Source of the DNA: Pleurotus ostreatus/Saccharomyces cerevisiae fusant
Lineage: Eukaryota > Opisthokonta
Reading direction: 5' to 3'
NCBI GenBank assembly: GCA_024196135.1
Contig: JAMQCK010000425.1
Span: forward strand, 1-23,509
DNA: 23,509 nt
Shown here: positions 1 through 10,183 of the stretch, piece after piece
How the letters are laid out: each line of letters starts with the position of its first letter
Numbering within the stretch: the stretch's first letter is position 1
Made by a program: the position numbers and the translations under genes
Notes under the pieces: generated by a model
Database searches by the model: none
The model's input: the letters and a program-made list of their open reading frames with translations, nothing else
What the model was told of the DNA's origin: nothing

Positions 1-490
1 GCCGCCGCCGCCGCCGCCGCCCCCCGCGCCCGCGCCCGCGCCGCCGCCGCTCCTCCACGCTCCCACTCGCCTGTCGGCGACCATACATCCATACGTTGCA
101 CACGTCGCATCCATAATAAATAGCAGCACCCCGCCCGGCGCGCCGCGCCGCCGCCCGCCGCGCCGCCGCGCATTCGCCCGCCCCCACCCCACTCCATGCA
201 TACGCGCGCGCGATACCCACCTCGACGTCCCCTCGCGCGCCCGAAACCGGCCCAGAAACCAGCTCAAAATCGGCTTTTTTCCGCCCGCGCGCCGCCGCCG
301 CCGCCGCCGCCGCCGCCTTCGCCCTCCGCCCCGCCATTACACATTCAGCCTGCTGCACTCGGAACACCAGGAATGCCTCAATGACGCCTTCGATCACTCT
401 TCCAGCCAGCGTATGCGCTCAAAACGGCGCGCAGATCGTTCTTCGCGGCGACCGCCGCCGCCGCCGCCGTCGCCAGCGCTGCCGCCATTT
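1..490. repeat. GC-rich simple-sequence region with (GCC)n tracts
   Basis: Short (GCC/CCG)n arrays open the window (1-50) and recur around 294-317 and 452-470, separated by CG-rich, pyrimidine-biased sequence. Open frames through this region are only poly-Pro, poly-Arg or poly-Ala readings of the trinucleotides. I see no coding signal. It could be the upstream or untranslated region of a gene beyond the left edge, but nothing proves that. Confidence 0.7.
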
Positions 491-894
491 TTTCAAGAAG
501 TCCGCCTCCCAATACCACGCTCATGGGCCATAAGGATTGGTGCGTGCTGCGCTCCCTCCTCGAGGGCTGTACTGACTTCGCAATGCCCAGATACTTCCGC
601 ATTTCTTCATTCTCTCTCTACCCTCTCCCTTGTACCACATTGTATCCCATAATGTCATCTACGCGTACTTCGAATAACCACCTATCTACTGCATATCCTG
701 CGCAATGCCCTTCCATATGCCCTGCCTCTGCTCCCAGCGAAGATCCCCAAGTTCGCAAAGTCCGGAGTCACGTGATTGTCAAACGTGTCACCCGTGTCTA
801 CATGGACCCACATTGTTCGCAAAATCTTCTAAGTCCCCAAGATACAATGTACACTGCAGTGCGGAAGTAAGTAAATAATGTCCGAAAGTATCTA
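491..894. other. Intergenic, downstream of the minus-strand gene
   Basis: About 400 bp with no supported gene. It is less GC-rich than the preceding block and probably contains the 3' untranslated region of the minus-strand gene that stops at 895. Short frames here have no recognisable motif and no plausible splice partners. Confidence 0.6.
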
Positions 895-3475
895 CTAAGC
901 GTCCTTGATCATCTGGTTGACTACCCACACGACATCTTCCATGAACCATCTCCAAGACCGACACCTCTCGGGAGTCTCGCGCTCGAGAGCCAACCCCCAC
1001 CAACAGATGCAAGCCACCACCGACAAGATGCCGTTCTGCCCCCGGACGTCAAGCGCGGACCCCCATCCTGATCCTGAGACCTCTCGACTAGGAGCGATCT
1101 GTCCCGTCGTGTCGACCTTCCTCCACTCGGGCTGCATGGCCGCCCACCACGTCCACATCTGCTGCGAGAACTTGTCGATGTCGACCACCCTGGGCATCCT
1201 CTTCGAGCGCGACGCGCGCCCGGCCTGGATCCACTCCTTAAGCTGTGGCGGTTTGGGAATGTTGTTGCCAGCCTTGTTGCCCTTGCCAACAGCGAAGTCG
1301 TTCGTGGCTTCCAGTCGGCACCAGGCGTCGAGCACTGCCGAATAGAGGTGGTGGGGGTCACGAAGATCAAGAAGAGCGAAGTTCTGCTTGAACCAAGGCG
1401 CAGCGTTGGCGGGGCAGGTAGGATGAGGAACAATGTCCGCCTCCGGCGATGTACGAGTGACGGTCGGCGCGTTTCGTGTAGAGCGACGAGGCTGGGCAGG
1501 GGCGGCGTCTTCCTCGGCATCGGGGTCCTTCTCAGCGTTAGCCTGAGCTTCGACACCAGGCGCATCCTGCATGACGGCGTCGTCGAGGGCGTCCTCGTTG
1601 GCTTCGGGGTCCAGGGCACTCTCCATGGCCTCCTCCGCTGCCATAGCCTCCTCCGCAGAGAGCGACGCGGGCGTGGCAGTAGGCGCGGCAGGCGCGCTCG
1701 TGGCGGTAGGCGCGCTTGCGGCAGCGACCTTCCTAATCGGACGAGGGCGAGGTCGTGTGAGAGGGCGAGCGACCGTCTTCTGCTTCTTAGACATGTTGCC
1801 CTCGTGCTCCTCGTCGTTCCGCTGTCGCTTCGATCCCGCCACGGCAGTTGAAGATCCTGCCTGCGAAGTCGGAACTGACGCAGCAGAAGACTGAGGGGGC
1901 TGGCCGGATGCGGCTGGACGCGCGCTCGACTCGGACGTCGCCGCGGGAGGAGCCGTGCTCGACTCAGACATCGCGGGGGGAGCCGCAGAAGAAGATCCGG
2001 TGATCGTAGGCGAGGCGGCCGGTGCTTTGGACGTCGTAGCCTTCGAAGAGGAGGCCTTCGCGGCGTCAGTGTCCTTCGATGTGGAAGGTTTCGGGGCGCC
2101 ATCTTTCTTGCTCTTCTTGCTCTTCTTGCTCGCTTTCTTGCGGGGCTTGCTTGCTTCTTCGCCGTTGGAGGCCTCGTCGTCGCTGCTAGATGCCTCATCG
2201 GAGGTGTAGCCGTCGTGCTTCTCGAGCTGGATGAGATCGTCGAGGGATTGAGGAATCCCGGGGACGTCTGACTGAGGTTGTACCAGCGCGGAGGCGGCCC
2301 TCTCGGCTTGGGCTGGAAGTGTGGTCAGAAAGAGAGCGCAATGATAAGTGTATTGTACGTACTGAAAGCGGTCTCCAAGTACTCGCCGAACTTGGTCTTC
2401 ATGATATTGAAGAAGACGGGATCGTACTCTTGCCATGTCATAGGTGTAGCACCATGATTGGTGCCGACGCTCAGGGAGTGCACGCGGAGCTGGCCGTCGA
2501 AGGTGGGCACGGGACCGCCGAGGAAGATCGTCGCGTGCATGCCGGTGTGCTCCATGACGCCGCGCAAGATGGGGCCAATGAAGGCAGCGAAGTTGTTGAT
2601 CGCCCTGGGATTTGGTCAGTCAATAAGAACAATCTCGCGAACATATGTCACGCACTTTTGTAGAGCTTCGGGCGATCGCGAAGGACCTTCCTTCATGAGC
2701 CTGTCATACTCAGCGCGCCGCCTATCGCCCTCCTCGCGTGCGCGATCAGCGTACTCCTTCTGCGCCGCCTCCTCGAGCTGATCCCACATCTCCTTGACAA
2801 TGTCCGTGCGCCACGACGCGGTCTGCTTGCTGGTCGCCGTCTTCTTGCCATTGAGCACGTCCTCGGTCCAACGCTGCTTGTAGAGCTCGCGCAGCGCGTC
2901 GCCGTCTTCGACCTGATACTGCTGCATGGGCGTGCGAGACTTGGGGCGCTTTTCGAAGCCGGCGAGCTGAGCGAGGAGGACGGCGAAAGGATTGGACTTT
3001 GGATCCATGTTGCAGTGTGGTGACCGGGTAATCTTCTTCGCGCGGTACTGCAGCCATCGACGGATGCGCTGAGAACATGTGATTGAGTCTCACGACCACG
3101 GGATCATTGACGGCCACGTACGCGGTTCAACATTCCGATTCGGGCAAGTCGACGAGCTCGCTCCTCATCTGACAAGTTGGCGCCAAAGTCGTAGGCCATG
3201 GTTGGATTGTAGTCGGCGAGTGGAAGCTCGGGCTCCTCGGTGTCCGCCAGGTCGAGGGGAATCTGCACGTGGAACTGCGTGCAGATGTCGGCCAAACACT
3301 TCCGCTCGAGGAGCCATCCTCGCGAGGCTGCGTCGATATAGCGAGCAAGGTTCGGACGCAAGACAAGGTCCTCGCGCGCGCCCTCGGCCCATCCCTTCAG
3401 GTTGAGCCTCGCGTCTTTGTCCTTCTTCTTGGTTTTCCTCGCCGCGGCGATTTTCTGCGGTGTGGTACGTCCCAT
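895..3475 (-). CDS. Basidiomycete lineage-expanded hypothetical protein, four exons
   Basis: Exons are 3475-3122, 3068-2656, 2604-2363 and 2312-895, joined by 53-, 51- and 50-bp GT-AG introns that keep frame and give 808 residues. The ATG at 3475 (MGRTTPQK) begins a Lys/Arg-rich N terminus. The second exon (RIRRWLQYRAKK onward) is helical and charged, faintly HMG-box-like. The third contains a conserved-looking GMHATIFLGGPVP segment. The fourth starts with a Ser/Ala/Asp/Glu-rich low-complexity linker with Lys clusters, then a Trp-rich domain (QMWTWWAAMQPEWR) and a C-terminal segment containing GQNGILSVVACICWWGL. I recognise this architecture as a widespread, multicopy family of Agaricomycete hypothetical proteins, but know no established function. 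The Lys/Arg clusters suggest a nuclear protein; that is inference. It is divergently oriented to the viroplasmin-like gene at 3839. Confidence 0.75.
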
Positions 3476-3838
3476 TCTTTCCAAGTTGTTAACGTCGTAG
3501 GTGCGAGGATAGAGGGAAATGTACCTGAGATGTGCGATGCGCGTCTACGACAGTCGAGGGCAAGAGTGTGGACGAAATTGAGTGGGTAGGCGAAGGGAAG
3601 GGACGAAGGTGTTTCGCCCTGCATACGAGGCTGGTCGGGTGCGAGACCGAAGCGAGCATGATATGATCCCTAGATTCTGACTGCCGCCAAAGCTTGATTC
3701 AGCCACAGTTTTCCTCGGACTCCTTGAACGCCGGCGACGCCACGTATAGGTCTGTAGGCTCGTGTTTGCTCCGCGGCGTATGGAGAAGACTTCTTAATCC
3801 CCACCGTTCGTTCTTTCAGCGCAACTTCACGCGCCGCT
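3476..3838. promoter_or_regulatory. Shared divergent intergenic region
   Basis: The 363 bp between two head-to-head start codons must hold both upstream regions. I see no clear TATA box or CCAAT box at a typical distance for either gene, so the regulatory role is inferred from the arrangement alone. Confidence 0.4.
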
Positions 3839-4679
3839 ATGTCCTCCCCTTCTTGCGGCAAGTTCAGATCGATTGTGGTGTTTTTACGGAGCCTAATTTG
3901 TCTGCCAGACGCTCTTGCCCCTGTCGCTAACGACGACAGCGCCAACGGCTCTCGGCAGCGCACCGACGATCATGTCGAGGCGAGCGATGACAGTAGTACG
4001 CCTTGTTTCCAATCCTTGATGACTGACAGGTCGTTGACAGACTACGCTACAGTGATCTTCGCCAGCGCCGCAACATACCCCGACGCGTCATTCGTGTCGC
4101 TATCCAGCTTTAACCCCGCTACCAGCAGTGACTTGTTGTCTGTCCCATCTATGGGTCGCTTCCTGTCACTCCCATCCCTCGGTAGCCCCATCTCGATCGA
4201 TTTCCCCCGCGACGTATCCGAATCCGACAACGAGTCCACGGTGTCGACGGAGCTGGAGTCGCGCTCGGACTCTGAGGATGACATACAGATCATTATCGAC
4301 CTCATTACCCCTCCGTCTCGGCCTGTGATCCCGCGCCCGAAGATCAAGTCCGCTTGCATGGACAGCCAGGCTGACAATGTCGGCATACCCTATGGCGTCG
4401 TTCCGGACCACCCGCTGCGCCTCAATGCGGCGAACCCGCCTCGGCGTCTGACGAAGAAGTTCTATGGCGTCTCGTACGGCTACTATGTCGGCGTCATGTG
4501 CGATCCGTAGGTCCCCCGCTGCTGCCTGGTTCTCCTGCTGATCACCCGGCAGCGCTCACTTCAGGACGTCTATCGAACACGTGTCGGGCGCCCGTCACTT
4601 CAGTGGAGCCGATATTCATACAGTGCTCGCCTGGTTCAACGCCCAATTGGACTGCAATCTCGTCTCCATCGTTCCGTAA
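3839..4679 (+). CDS. Protein with one C-terminal viroplasmin-like (RNase H1 N-terminal) fold
   Basis: Two exons (3839-4506, 4553-4679) with a 46-bp intron restore a 264-residue frame. Without splicing, the frame stops in the middle of the fold. Residues 1 to about 200 are Ser/Asp/Glu-rich and apparently disordered (ESDNESTVSTELESRSDSED) with a short hydrophobic piece near the start. The end reads KKFYGVSYGYYVGVMCDP, then HVSGARHFSGADIHTVLAWF, then VSIVP and a stop. That matches the FYxVxxGxxxGVxxxW...VxGAxxxxxxxxxxAxxxF pattern of the Cauli_VI/RNase H1 N-terminal domain, which in RNase H1 binds dsRNA and RNA-DNA hybrids. The usual Trp after the GVY/GVF position is absent, so the copy is divergent. 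No catalytic RNase H domain follows. The start codon is the least certain part. Confidence 0.68.
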
Positions 4680-5274
4680 GGTGAGTTTTCATGTTTGCCC
4701 TTATCTCCGATATTCATTGGGTTCTTAGTGCGCCTGCGGTAACTTCGCGTGGAGGCGTGAAAAGGCGGATGTCTAGGAGTGGGGGACGGAGGACTTCGTC
4801 AAAATAGTATCTTGTCGTGTTTGTGTGCCCGGTCTACCATCTCTACATTACGAATGTCTGGCTCGAATAGTTCAAAATTGTTACCTGTGTCACTTGTGAC
4901 GTAACGCGCCATTATCTCTTTGCCTGAACGTCCACCTCGATGATATCGCTCGACTGCCTCGCTGTCTCTGGCCCGCTGGCAGCCCATGAGACCCCAATAT
5001 TCAGCAAGACAATGCATCGCGCAGCACAGATCTCGAACGGACGAACACCCAAGCTCCGCGTGCGTTAGGCTTTCATCGAGCGCCACCGGCTGTGGTCCAT
5101 GCCCTAGGGCTCCCATCCCCCGCAGGTACGTGTACGTTGTCCGTACTTATCGCTCATTTACTGCGGCACCCATGACCATCTTTGTCGTACAGCGCAGCGC
5201 AATGAGTCCGCTGCGTACACCTTGTCTCCGAGGGCTATCTCATGTATCCCGCGTGGTGCCCGCCGCCTTCACGG
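4680..5274. other. Intergenic between the two viroplasmin-like genes
   Basis: No supported gene. A GTGAGT...TTAG pair just after the stop (4681-4728) could be an intron in the 3' untranslated region. A minus-strand frame at 4799-5116 has no recognisable motif and lies across the upstream region of the next gene. Confidence 0.5.
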
Positions 5275-5280
5275 TATAAA
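5275..5280 (+). promoter_or_regulatory. TATA box of the tandem viroplasmin-fold gene
   Basis: TATAAA within ACGGTATAAAGACG lies about 50 bp upstream of the ATG at 5325. That is close for a fungal TATA element but plausible with a short leader. Confidence 0.5.
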
Positions 5281-5324
5281 GACGGTCTTCACGAGCGTCC
5301 TTGACCATCCCCTACGCTTTCCCC

Positions 5325-6031
5325 ATGGCGGACGATCTTGCCCACCAGCTGTTCCGCCTTCGCATGGACGATGGCGATCATCGCGGACGCTCAAGTGCCC
5401 GCGCCCCAGGGAGGCGAAGAGGGAAGGTCGGGTACCGTGCGTACGCCGTCTTCATCGGGCGCCAGACCGGCGTCTTTACCAACTGGTCTGTTCCTCTATC
5501 GCGCCGGGTCGGACATTCATTGACGAGGGCATGGGCTAGGGACGAATGCAACGAGCAGGTCACCGGTGTGCGCCATAATTCCTACAAGGGATATGCCTCC
5601 AAGTCTCTCGCCGAAGCCGCCTTCAGCGCCGCTCAGACTCGCGGCCTGACATTTGCTTGCGGACCGAATACGTTGTCCGTTAGCCGCGTTGGCGTCCGCG
5701 TTCGCCTCGTAGAGAGCGACCTTCCGCTGTGTCTCGCGTTCCTCGACGACGAGACCAGCATCGCCATGTCGGGAGGGGATAGGCAGCAATTCTGGTACGT
5801 TGTCTACCGCGGGTCGCAGCCTGGGGTATACCGGACATAGTAAGTCGAAGGCTACGGACTTGCGGGGCATGTGGCTGATGTTTCTACAGTCATGAGGTCG
5901 TGCTCGCTACGACCGGTCTCTTTAATACGGTTCATCAGTCGTACCGCGAGCGGGACGAGGCGATTGACGCATTCACGGAGGCCTTACGCGCAGGGACCGT
6001 CGAGAAATTCATTCGCATGCGCGCGTCGTAG
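5325..6031 (+). CDS. Protein with two tandem viroplasmin-like (RNase H1 N-terminal) folds, no nuclease domain
   Basis: Exons 5325-5485, 5540-5839 and 5890-6031 give 200 residues. The first intron (54 bp) has no in-frame stop, but removing it joins GVFTNW directly to DECNEQVTGV, which restores the domain pattern. The second (50 bp) joins GVYRT to YHEVV. Fold 1 is about residues 38-90 (AYAVFIGRQTGVFTNW...VTGVRHNSYKGYASKSLAEAAF). Fold 2 is about 138-196 (WYVVYRGSQPGVYRT...AIDAFTEAL). Between them is a 45-residue linker; the N terminus is basic (RAPGRRRGK). The family (Cauli_VI/PF01693-type) binds RNA-DNA hybrids or dsRNA when attached to RNase H1. Here two copies stand alone, so binding without cleavage is the natural inference. 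Fold 2 has lost the usual aromatic after the GVYR strand and the VxG(A/V) core, so it may be degenerate. Confidence 0.85.
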
Positions 6032-7275
6032 TGTAGACGACCATAAAATACCGTTCCAGTCGCTTATCTGATGTCAATCGCTCGCATGAAATACATGATT
6101 CCTGCATCGACTCCTCCTTCTCTCGTCAGAACCAACAAAGAATATCATGATTGCATTGCACGACTGACGCTTGAATCAGGAATTTATTCGACTGTACTCG
6201 TGCCTGGCGCAACGCAGGATGTAGATCATAGCTTCTAAGGAGGGAGAGAGCACGGCAGGGTCGAATCAGCTGCGAGGACCATGCAAGGTGGCGGCGCGAG
6301 AATAATATATGCTAGGCTTACCACAACAAGCGAAAGGGTCTGTTGACCTCGATAAGGGTGCAGCCAGAGCGCAAAGGAGAAGACGAGAAACACGATCCTT
6401 CAATCATCTTGACCCGGATGCGATGCACTTTCTATCGTTCTTGACTTGCTGGCGGTCACTGGACTTGCGGACTCTCGTCCAGCGATGCGCGAAGCATCAC
6501 CGACACCGTGGAGTGCAGTCAAGAATTGGGACCCATCCCGAGCGAGCAGGCACGACGGCCGGTGCTGGTGCATACGAAGCACGATCTTGCATCAATCATC
6601 CATCGATGAGAGATCAGCGACAGTTGCTTGAACGTGGATGGCTTGCAACACTTGTTCTTATTGCCCTACATCGTATAATTCCTGAAGTCGCGTGTCACAC
6701 CGCTCGAGCACTTTCACCGTCGTTTGACAACCGCGGATTATCGCGCGTAGGTAGGTCACCAACCACTGCGATACTTTGGTCCATCATGTTCACGCCGCAC
6801 GCGTATATCAGCTCGACTTCATCACCCAGGCCCCGTGCTTTAAACCTCAACATCATGGGCAGACCCGGTACGCTGCATTATGATACCTGCAGTATACCGC
6901 CGCACGCGGGGGAGGTATTAGAATCGACGCAGGCCGGGCTTGCGAGCGATGCATAGCCCTACATCGCGCCCTACTTACCTTAAGACATACATCAATTGCG
7001 GCGATACCGTGTACTTCTGGAGACTTTAGTAACCCTTTCTGCATTCTGACGATGTCCTATAGATGATCCAGATACTTCCTTCCCTGCGTGAAGGTATGTC
7101 AATGCTCAGCTCGACCCTCTGAGGCTGGCTCATGGCCGCGGAGATGCGTCGCCGCACCAAGTCCGAGGGTCAGTTCAATTTCGCTTCAATTGAAGGTTAT
7201 CTAATTCGTGAGCTTGGCTGGTTCGCCAGCCGAGTAATCCCTCGTCTCCCCCTTCCATTGTTGTCCTAACCAGCC
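6032..7275. other. 1.2-kb stretch without a supported gene
   Basis: I see no conserved motif, RNA gene or terminal repeat. A 215-codon frame at 6309-6956 gives a Arg/Ser/His-rich sequence that resembles no family I know, has no intron and lacks the C-ending codon bias of the neighbours. The last roughly 60 bp before 7276 are pyrimidine-rich, as is common ahead of fungal starts. Confidence 0.5.
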
Positions 7276-9930
7276 ATGATTCCGTCTTGGAATGGCCACG
7301 GCTTCTTCGAGATGACCCTCCCCAACGGCAATCCAAGGGTTCACTGGTTACCTTACGACTTTCTATCACCTTTCGTGGGCCCGCAGGAGTGGACGATAGA
7401 CGACGAAACCGGCTTCGACGTACCTATCGGCTTGCCGACGTTCGACCCCGTCTTGGATGATCCGAATCCGCCTCTGACAGAGGAAGAGGCCCTTGTCAGG
7501 CCTCCTCATGAACCTTCGCGCGAAGAGCTCTTCACGCGAGGTGAGAACCTTCTCCGCGAGGATATCGAGTACGTGGTCGACTCGGCTTGTCTGGGGTTTG
7601 AACTGACATCGTCCAGGAGAGCCATCAGTCGCGCGCGAGCTCAAGCACGCGTACACATTCCCAGCACTGCCACTGCCCGCGCCGCTGCTTCTTACCGGGA
7701 GACTGTCCGCGAGGCTCGCCTGCGAAGGCGTGCAGAGATCGCCGCCAGCTTCCCTCCGCGTCCACCATTGCGCCGTCCCGGCGCCACTCGACCCATTCGA
7801 GGCCTAGAACGACGTCGAGAGGAACGCCGACGAGCTGCGCAACAGCACGAACAGGATGAGGGCCGTGATGACGACGCGTCGGGCAGCGGTACTAGGTCGA
7901 GCAGCGCAGGGTCAGAGGTCGCCAGGGGCGAGGGCGACGACGATGAGGACGAGGAGAAGGAGGACGAAGATGAGGACGAGGAAGACGGCGAGGAAGACGA
8001 TGAAGATGACGACGAAGAGGACAGCGAGAAGGACAAGGACGACGACGAGGACGATGAGGACGACGAGGACGACGACGACGACGACGAGGAGGACGACGAG
8101 GACGAGGACAGGGATGAGGACGACGATGAGGACGACAATGGAGACGAGGGCGACGGGGATGGACACGACATGGATCATCAGGTCGGGTGCTCCACCGATG
8201 AAGAGGAGGAGTCTGACGACGATGACATGTCCCCATGGGAGCGTGAAGCCTGGAGGTGAGTACATGGTCTTCCAGCTAGCGCCGATGCTGATATGCAAGC
8301 AGATACATCCTGTATGTCATCTCTGTGAATCGCAATCTCACTTGGCCCGAGCTTGTTGAGTACAATCAAGTGTTCCTCCGTGACGATTATCGGTAAGCGG
8401 TATTTTGCATTGTGTCAAATACTGGAACTGACATTCCCGCAGAGAACAGATCGTTGAGCGCGCGACCGCAGACAGTCATCTCTCCGTTATGTGGACTCCC
8501 ACTGCTCACGTTCCCGAGAACCTCTTCGAGCTGGTCGGTCCGGGTCTGCGGTATGTATCTATGTTCCTCTACGCCATCCTTGCTCACAATATATGTGTAG
8601 ATACTTCGCGCGCGCGCACGCATATCCTCCTTACATATCGACGCGTCGTCTGGACCATATGATGGTTGCTTCACGGGCGCCCATCATCGACGGTAATCGC
8701 GAACCTAGACGCATCATTGTGGGCCCTACTATCATCGACCTTGTGAGCAATCTCGACGCTCCCGCGCTGGCCGCCACAACTGCTGGGTCATTGGTCGCTC
8801 CCGTGGTCGGGCGGTAAGTGAATGTGATATCTCATTAACTCAAGTAACATCGTCTGCACAGAACGTACGCCTTCGAAGACGTCTATCCACGCCCCGGACA
8901 GGCTTTCGACGACGCGAGAGCGCCCAGAGCTGCCGACGCGGACAACGATCGTTCCACGCCGTCATACGTCTCTTCGACGCGTAGCTCGTCCCCCGGAGCC
9001 TCGACCCGCAGCACGTCCCACGACTCCGAGACAGTCATAGGTACACCCCCAGTGCCTATCAACAGGAACTGGAAGGTAGGCCAACGAACGCAGCGACCGG
9101 ATGGCACTTGGAGCGCTCCGTAAGCTGATTCATGTATGGATTGTGCTGCACTAGTACTGATCTTTGCTTACAGCTACCGTGATCGTACGCGGATCGACGC
9201 GGACCAACCCTCCGACGACATGGACACGGACAGCGACGAGGACGAGATTAGCGAAGGGGCGGATGACGGCAACGATGCCAGCGATGAGGGTGACGGCGAG
9301 GGCGATTGCAGCGACGAAAGCGACATGGATATTAGCAGTGCCGAGAGCGAGGAACCTACGTATCGCCGACGCCTGTCTACCATAGACCTGACCGACGAAC
9401 AAGGTGAGAATATCCCCTGCCTGGGATCGCGAATTGGTCTCACCAGCGAAGTAGATGACTGTGCTCCTGCCCCTTCGCGCCGCATGTCTACCATCGAGCT
9501 GAGCAGTGCCGAGGATGATTGCGCGCCGGCCTCTTCCCGCCGCCTGTCAACTATCGAGCTGAGCAGTGATGACGGTGACCGCGAGCCGGCATCTTCAAGT
9601 GGCATGTCTATCGTCGAGCTGAGCGATGACGACAACAATCGCAGCGGTGCTCCTGCTCTGCCGAGGGCCGTCATCGACCTTACGGGCGACGATGAGACTC
9701 GCCCTCCCGTCATTGACCTCACGCGATTGTCCGAAACCCGAGACGATCATGTGCAGTCGAACGGGGCGTACGTGAGCAGCGACGAGATGAGGTCCGAGGA
9801 GGAGGAGCGCGAGCGCAATGCCGCGGATGCAAGGGATGGATCACGTTCTTCTTCTGAGATGGATCACGACGGCGAGCGAGTTCTAGCCATAGCCCGGTAT
9901 TTCGAGCAGCCAGACACTTGGTCAGACTAG
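7276..9930 (+). CDS. Acidic protein with a tandem array of SUMO-interacting-motif-like repeats
   Basis: Exons 7276-8255, 8303-8392, 8443-8550, 8601-8813, 8862-9119 and 9174-9930, with 47-54-bp GT-AG introns, give 801 residues. Order: N-terminal region of unknown fold (MIPSWNGHGFFEMTLPNGNP...); Arg-rich helical stretch (about 110-195); Asp/Glu tract (about 220-320); a short conserved-looking segment split over exons 2-4 (RYILYVISVNRNLTWPELVEYNQVFL, in two parts across the splice); Ser/Thr-rich linker; then a second acidic region with SIM-like cores at about residues 619 (TIDLTDE), 656 (TIELSSAED), 676 (TIELSSDDG), 696 (IVELSDDD), 716 (VIDLTGDDE) and 729 (VIDLT). Hydrophobic V/I-x-D/E-L flanked by acidic or phosphorylatable residues is the classic SUMO-binding signature. 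No RING, SAP or enzymatic domain is visible. It lies 254 bp upstream of the KDZ transposase on the same strand. SUMO binding is inference from motifs. Confidence 0.75.
7936..8226 (+). repeat. GAC/GAG codon-repeat tract (Asp/Glu run)
   Basis: Imperfect GAC/GAG/GAT trinucleotide repetition within exon 1 of the acidic protein encodes a run of nearly 100 residues that are mostly Asp or Glu. The opposite strand reads as a spurious poly-Ser frame. Confidence 0.85.
9457..9640 (+). repeat. 60-bp tandem repeat encoding 20-residue SIM-like units
   Basis: Three consecutive units of exactly 60 bp (ATC codons of the cores at 9493 and 9553; the third core at 9613) each encode approximately A-P-A-S-S-R-R-M/L-S-T-I-E-L-S-S-x-x-D. 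An older diverged copy precedes at 9382, and two shorter VIDLT cores follow at 9670 and 9709. Confidence 0.85.
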
Positions 9931-10183
9931 GATACTCGCGGCAGGGCTTGATACTGTAGATGGACTCGCAATTTCTTGAAAGGACTTCGTATATAGTTCA
10001 AATTGAGTTGGTGCAGTTAGCGTGACATACTCGCGTCACGGTTACGCTTGGACCAACGCGCGCCTCGACGCGCTCTCCTTCAGAAACGTGATCTGCTCTC
10101 AACAATGGACCTCTGTTTGTCGCCGCGTTTGCTTGCCTTCCGATTGTTCTTCGCTTGCCTCACTCGTGCACGCTACGCTCAAC
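9931..10183. promoter_or_regulatory. Upstream region of the KDZ transposase gene
   Basis: Spacer of 253 bp. A TATATA at 9990-9995 lies about 190 bp before the ATG at 10184, farther than usual, and could serve an upstream start site. The open frame extends upstream of 10184 with no ATG in frame, and the Met-Pro-Pro-Gly-Arg-Pro-Arg-Lys start at 10184 looks natural. Confidence 0.35.

Noticed and set aside
905..2209. Long plus-strand and alternative minus-strand frames
   Set aside because: They overlap the spliced minus-strand gene, whose four exons keep phase and family motifs; the others are low-complexity shadows.
4799..5116. 105-codon minus-strand frame between the viroplasmin-like genes
   Set aside because: No recognisable similarity and it covers the upstream region of the next gene; most likely chance.
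6309..6956. 215-codon plus-strand frame
   Set aside because: Composition is Arg/Ser/His-rich, no motif is recognisable, no introns are present although all neighbours have them, and codon third positions lack the neighbours' bias.
7540..7616. Possible extra intron in exon 1 of the acidic protein (GTGAGA donor at 7541 or GTGGTC at 7573, acceptor TCCAG)
   Set aside because: Either donor shifts the frame and soon meets a stop or loses the Asp/Glu frame; the unspliced frame keeps good codon usage.
7692..8171. Poly-Ser frame on the minus strand
   Set aside because: It is the antisense reading of the GAC/GAG tract in the acidic protein.
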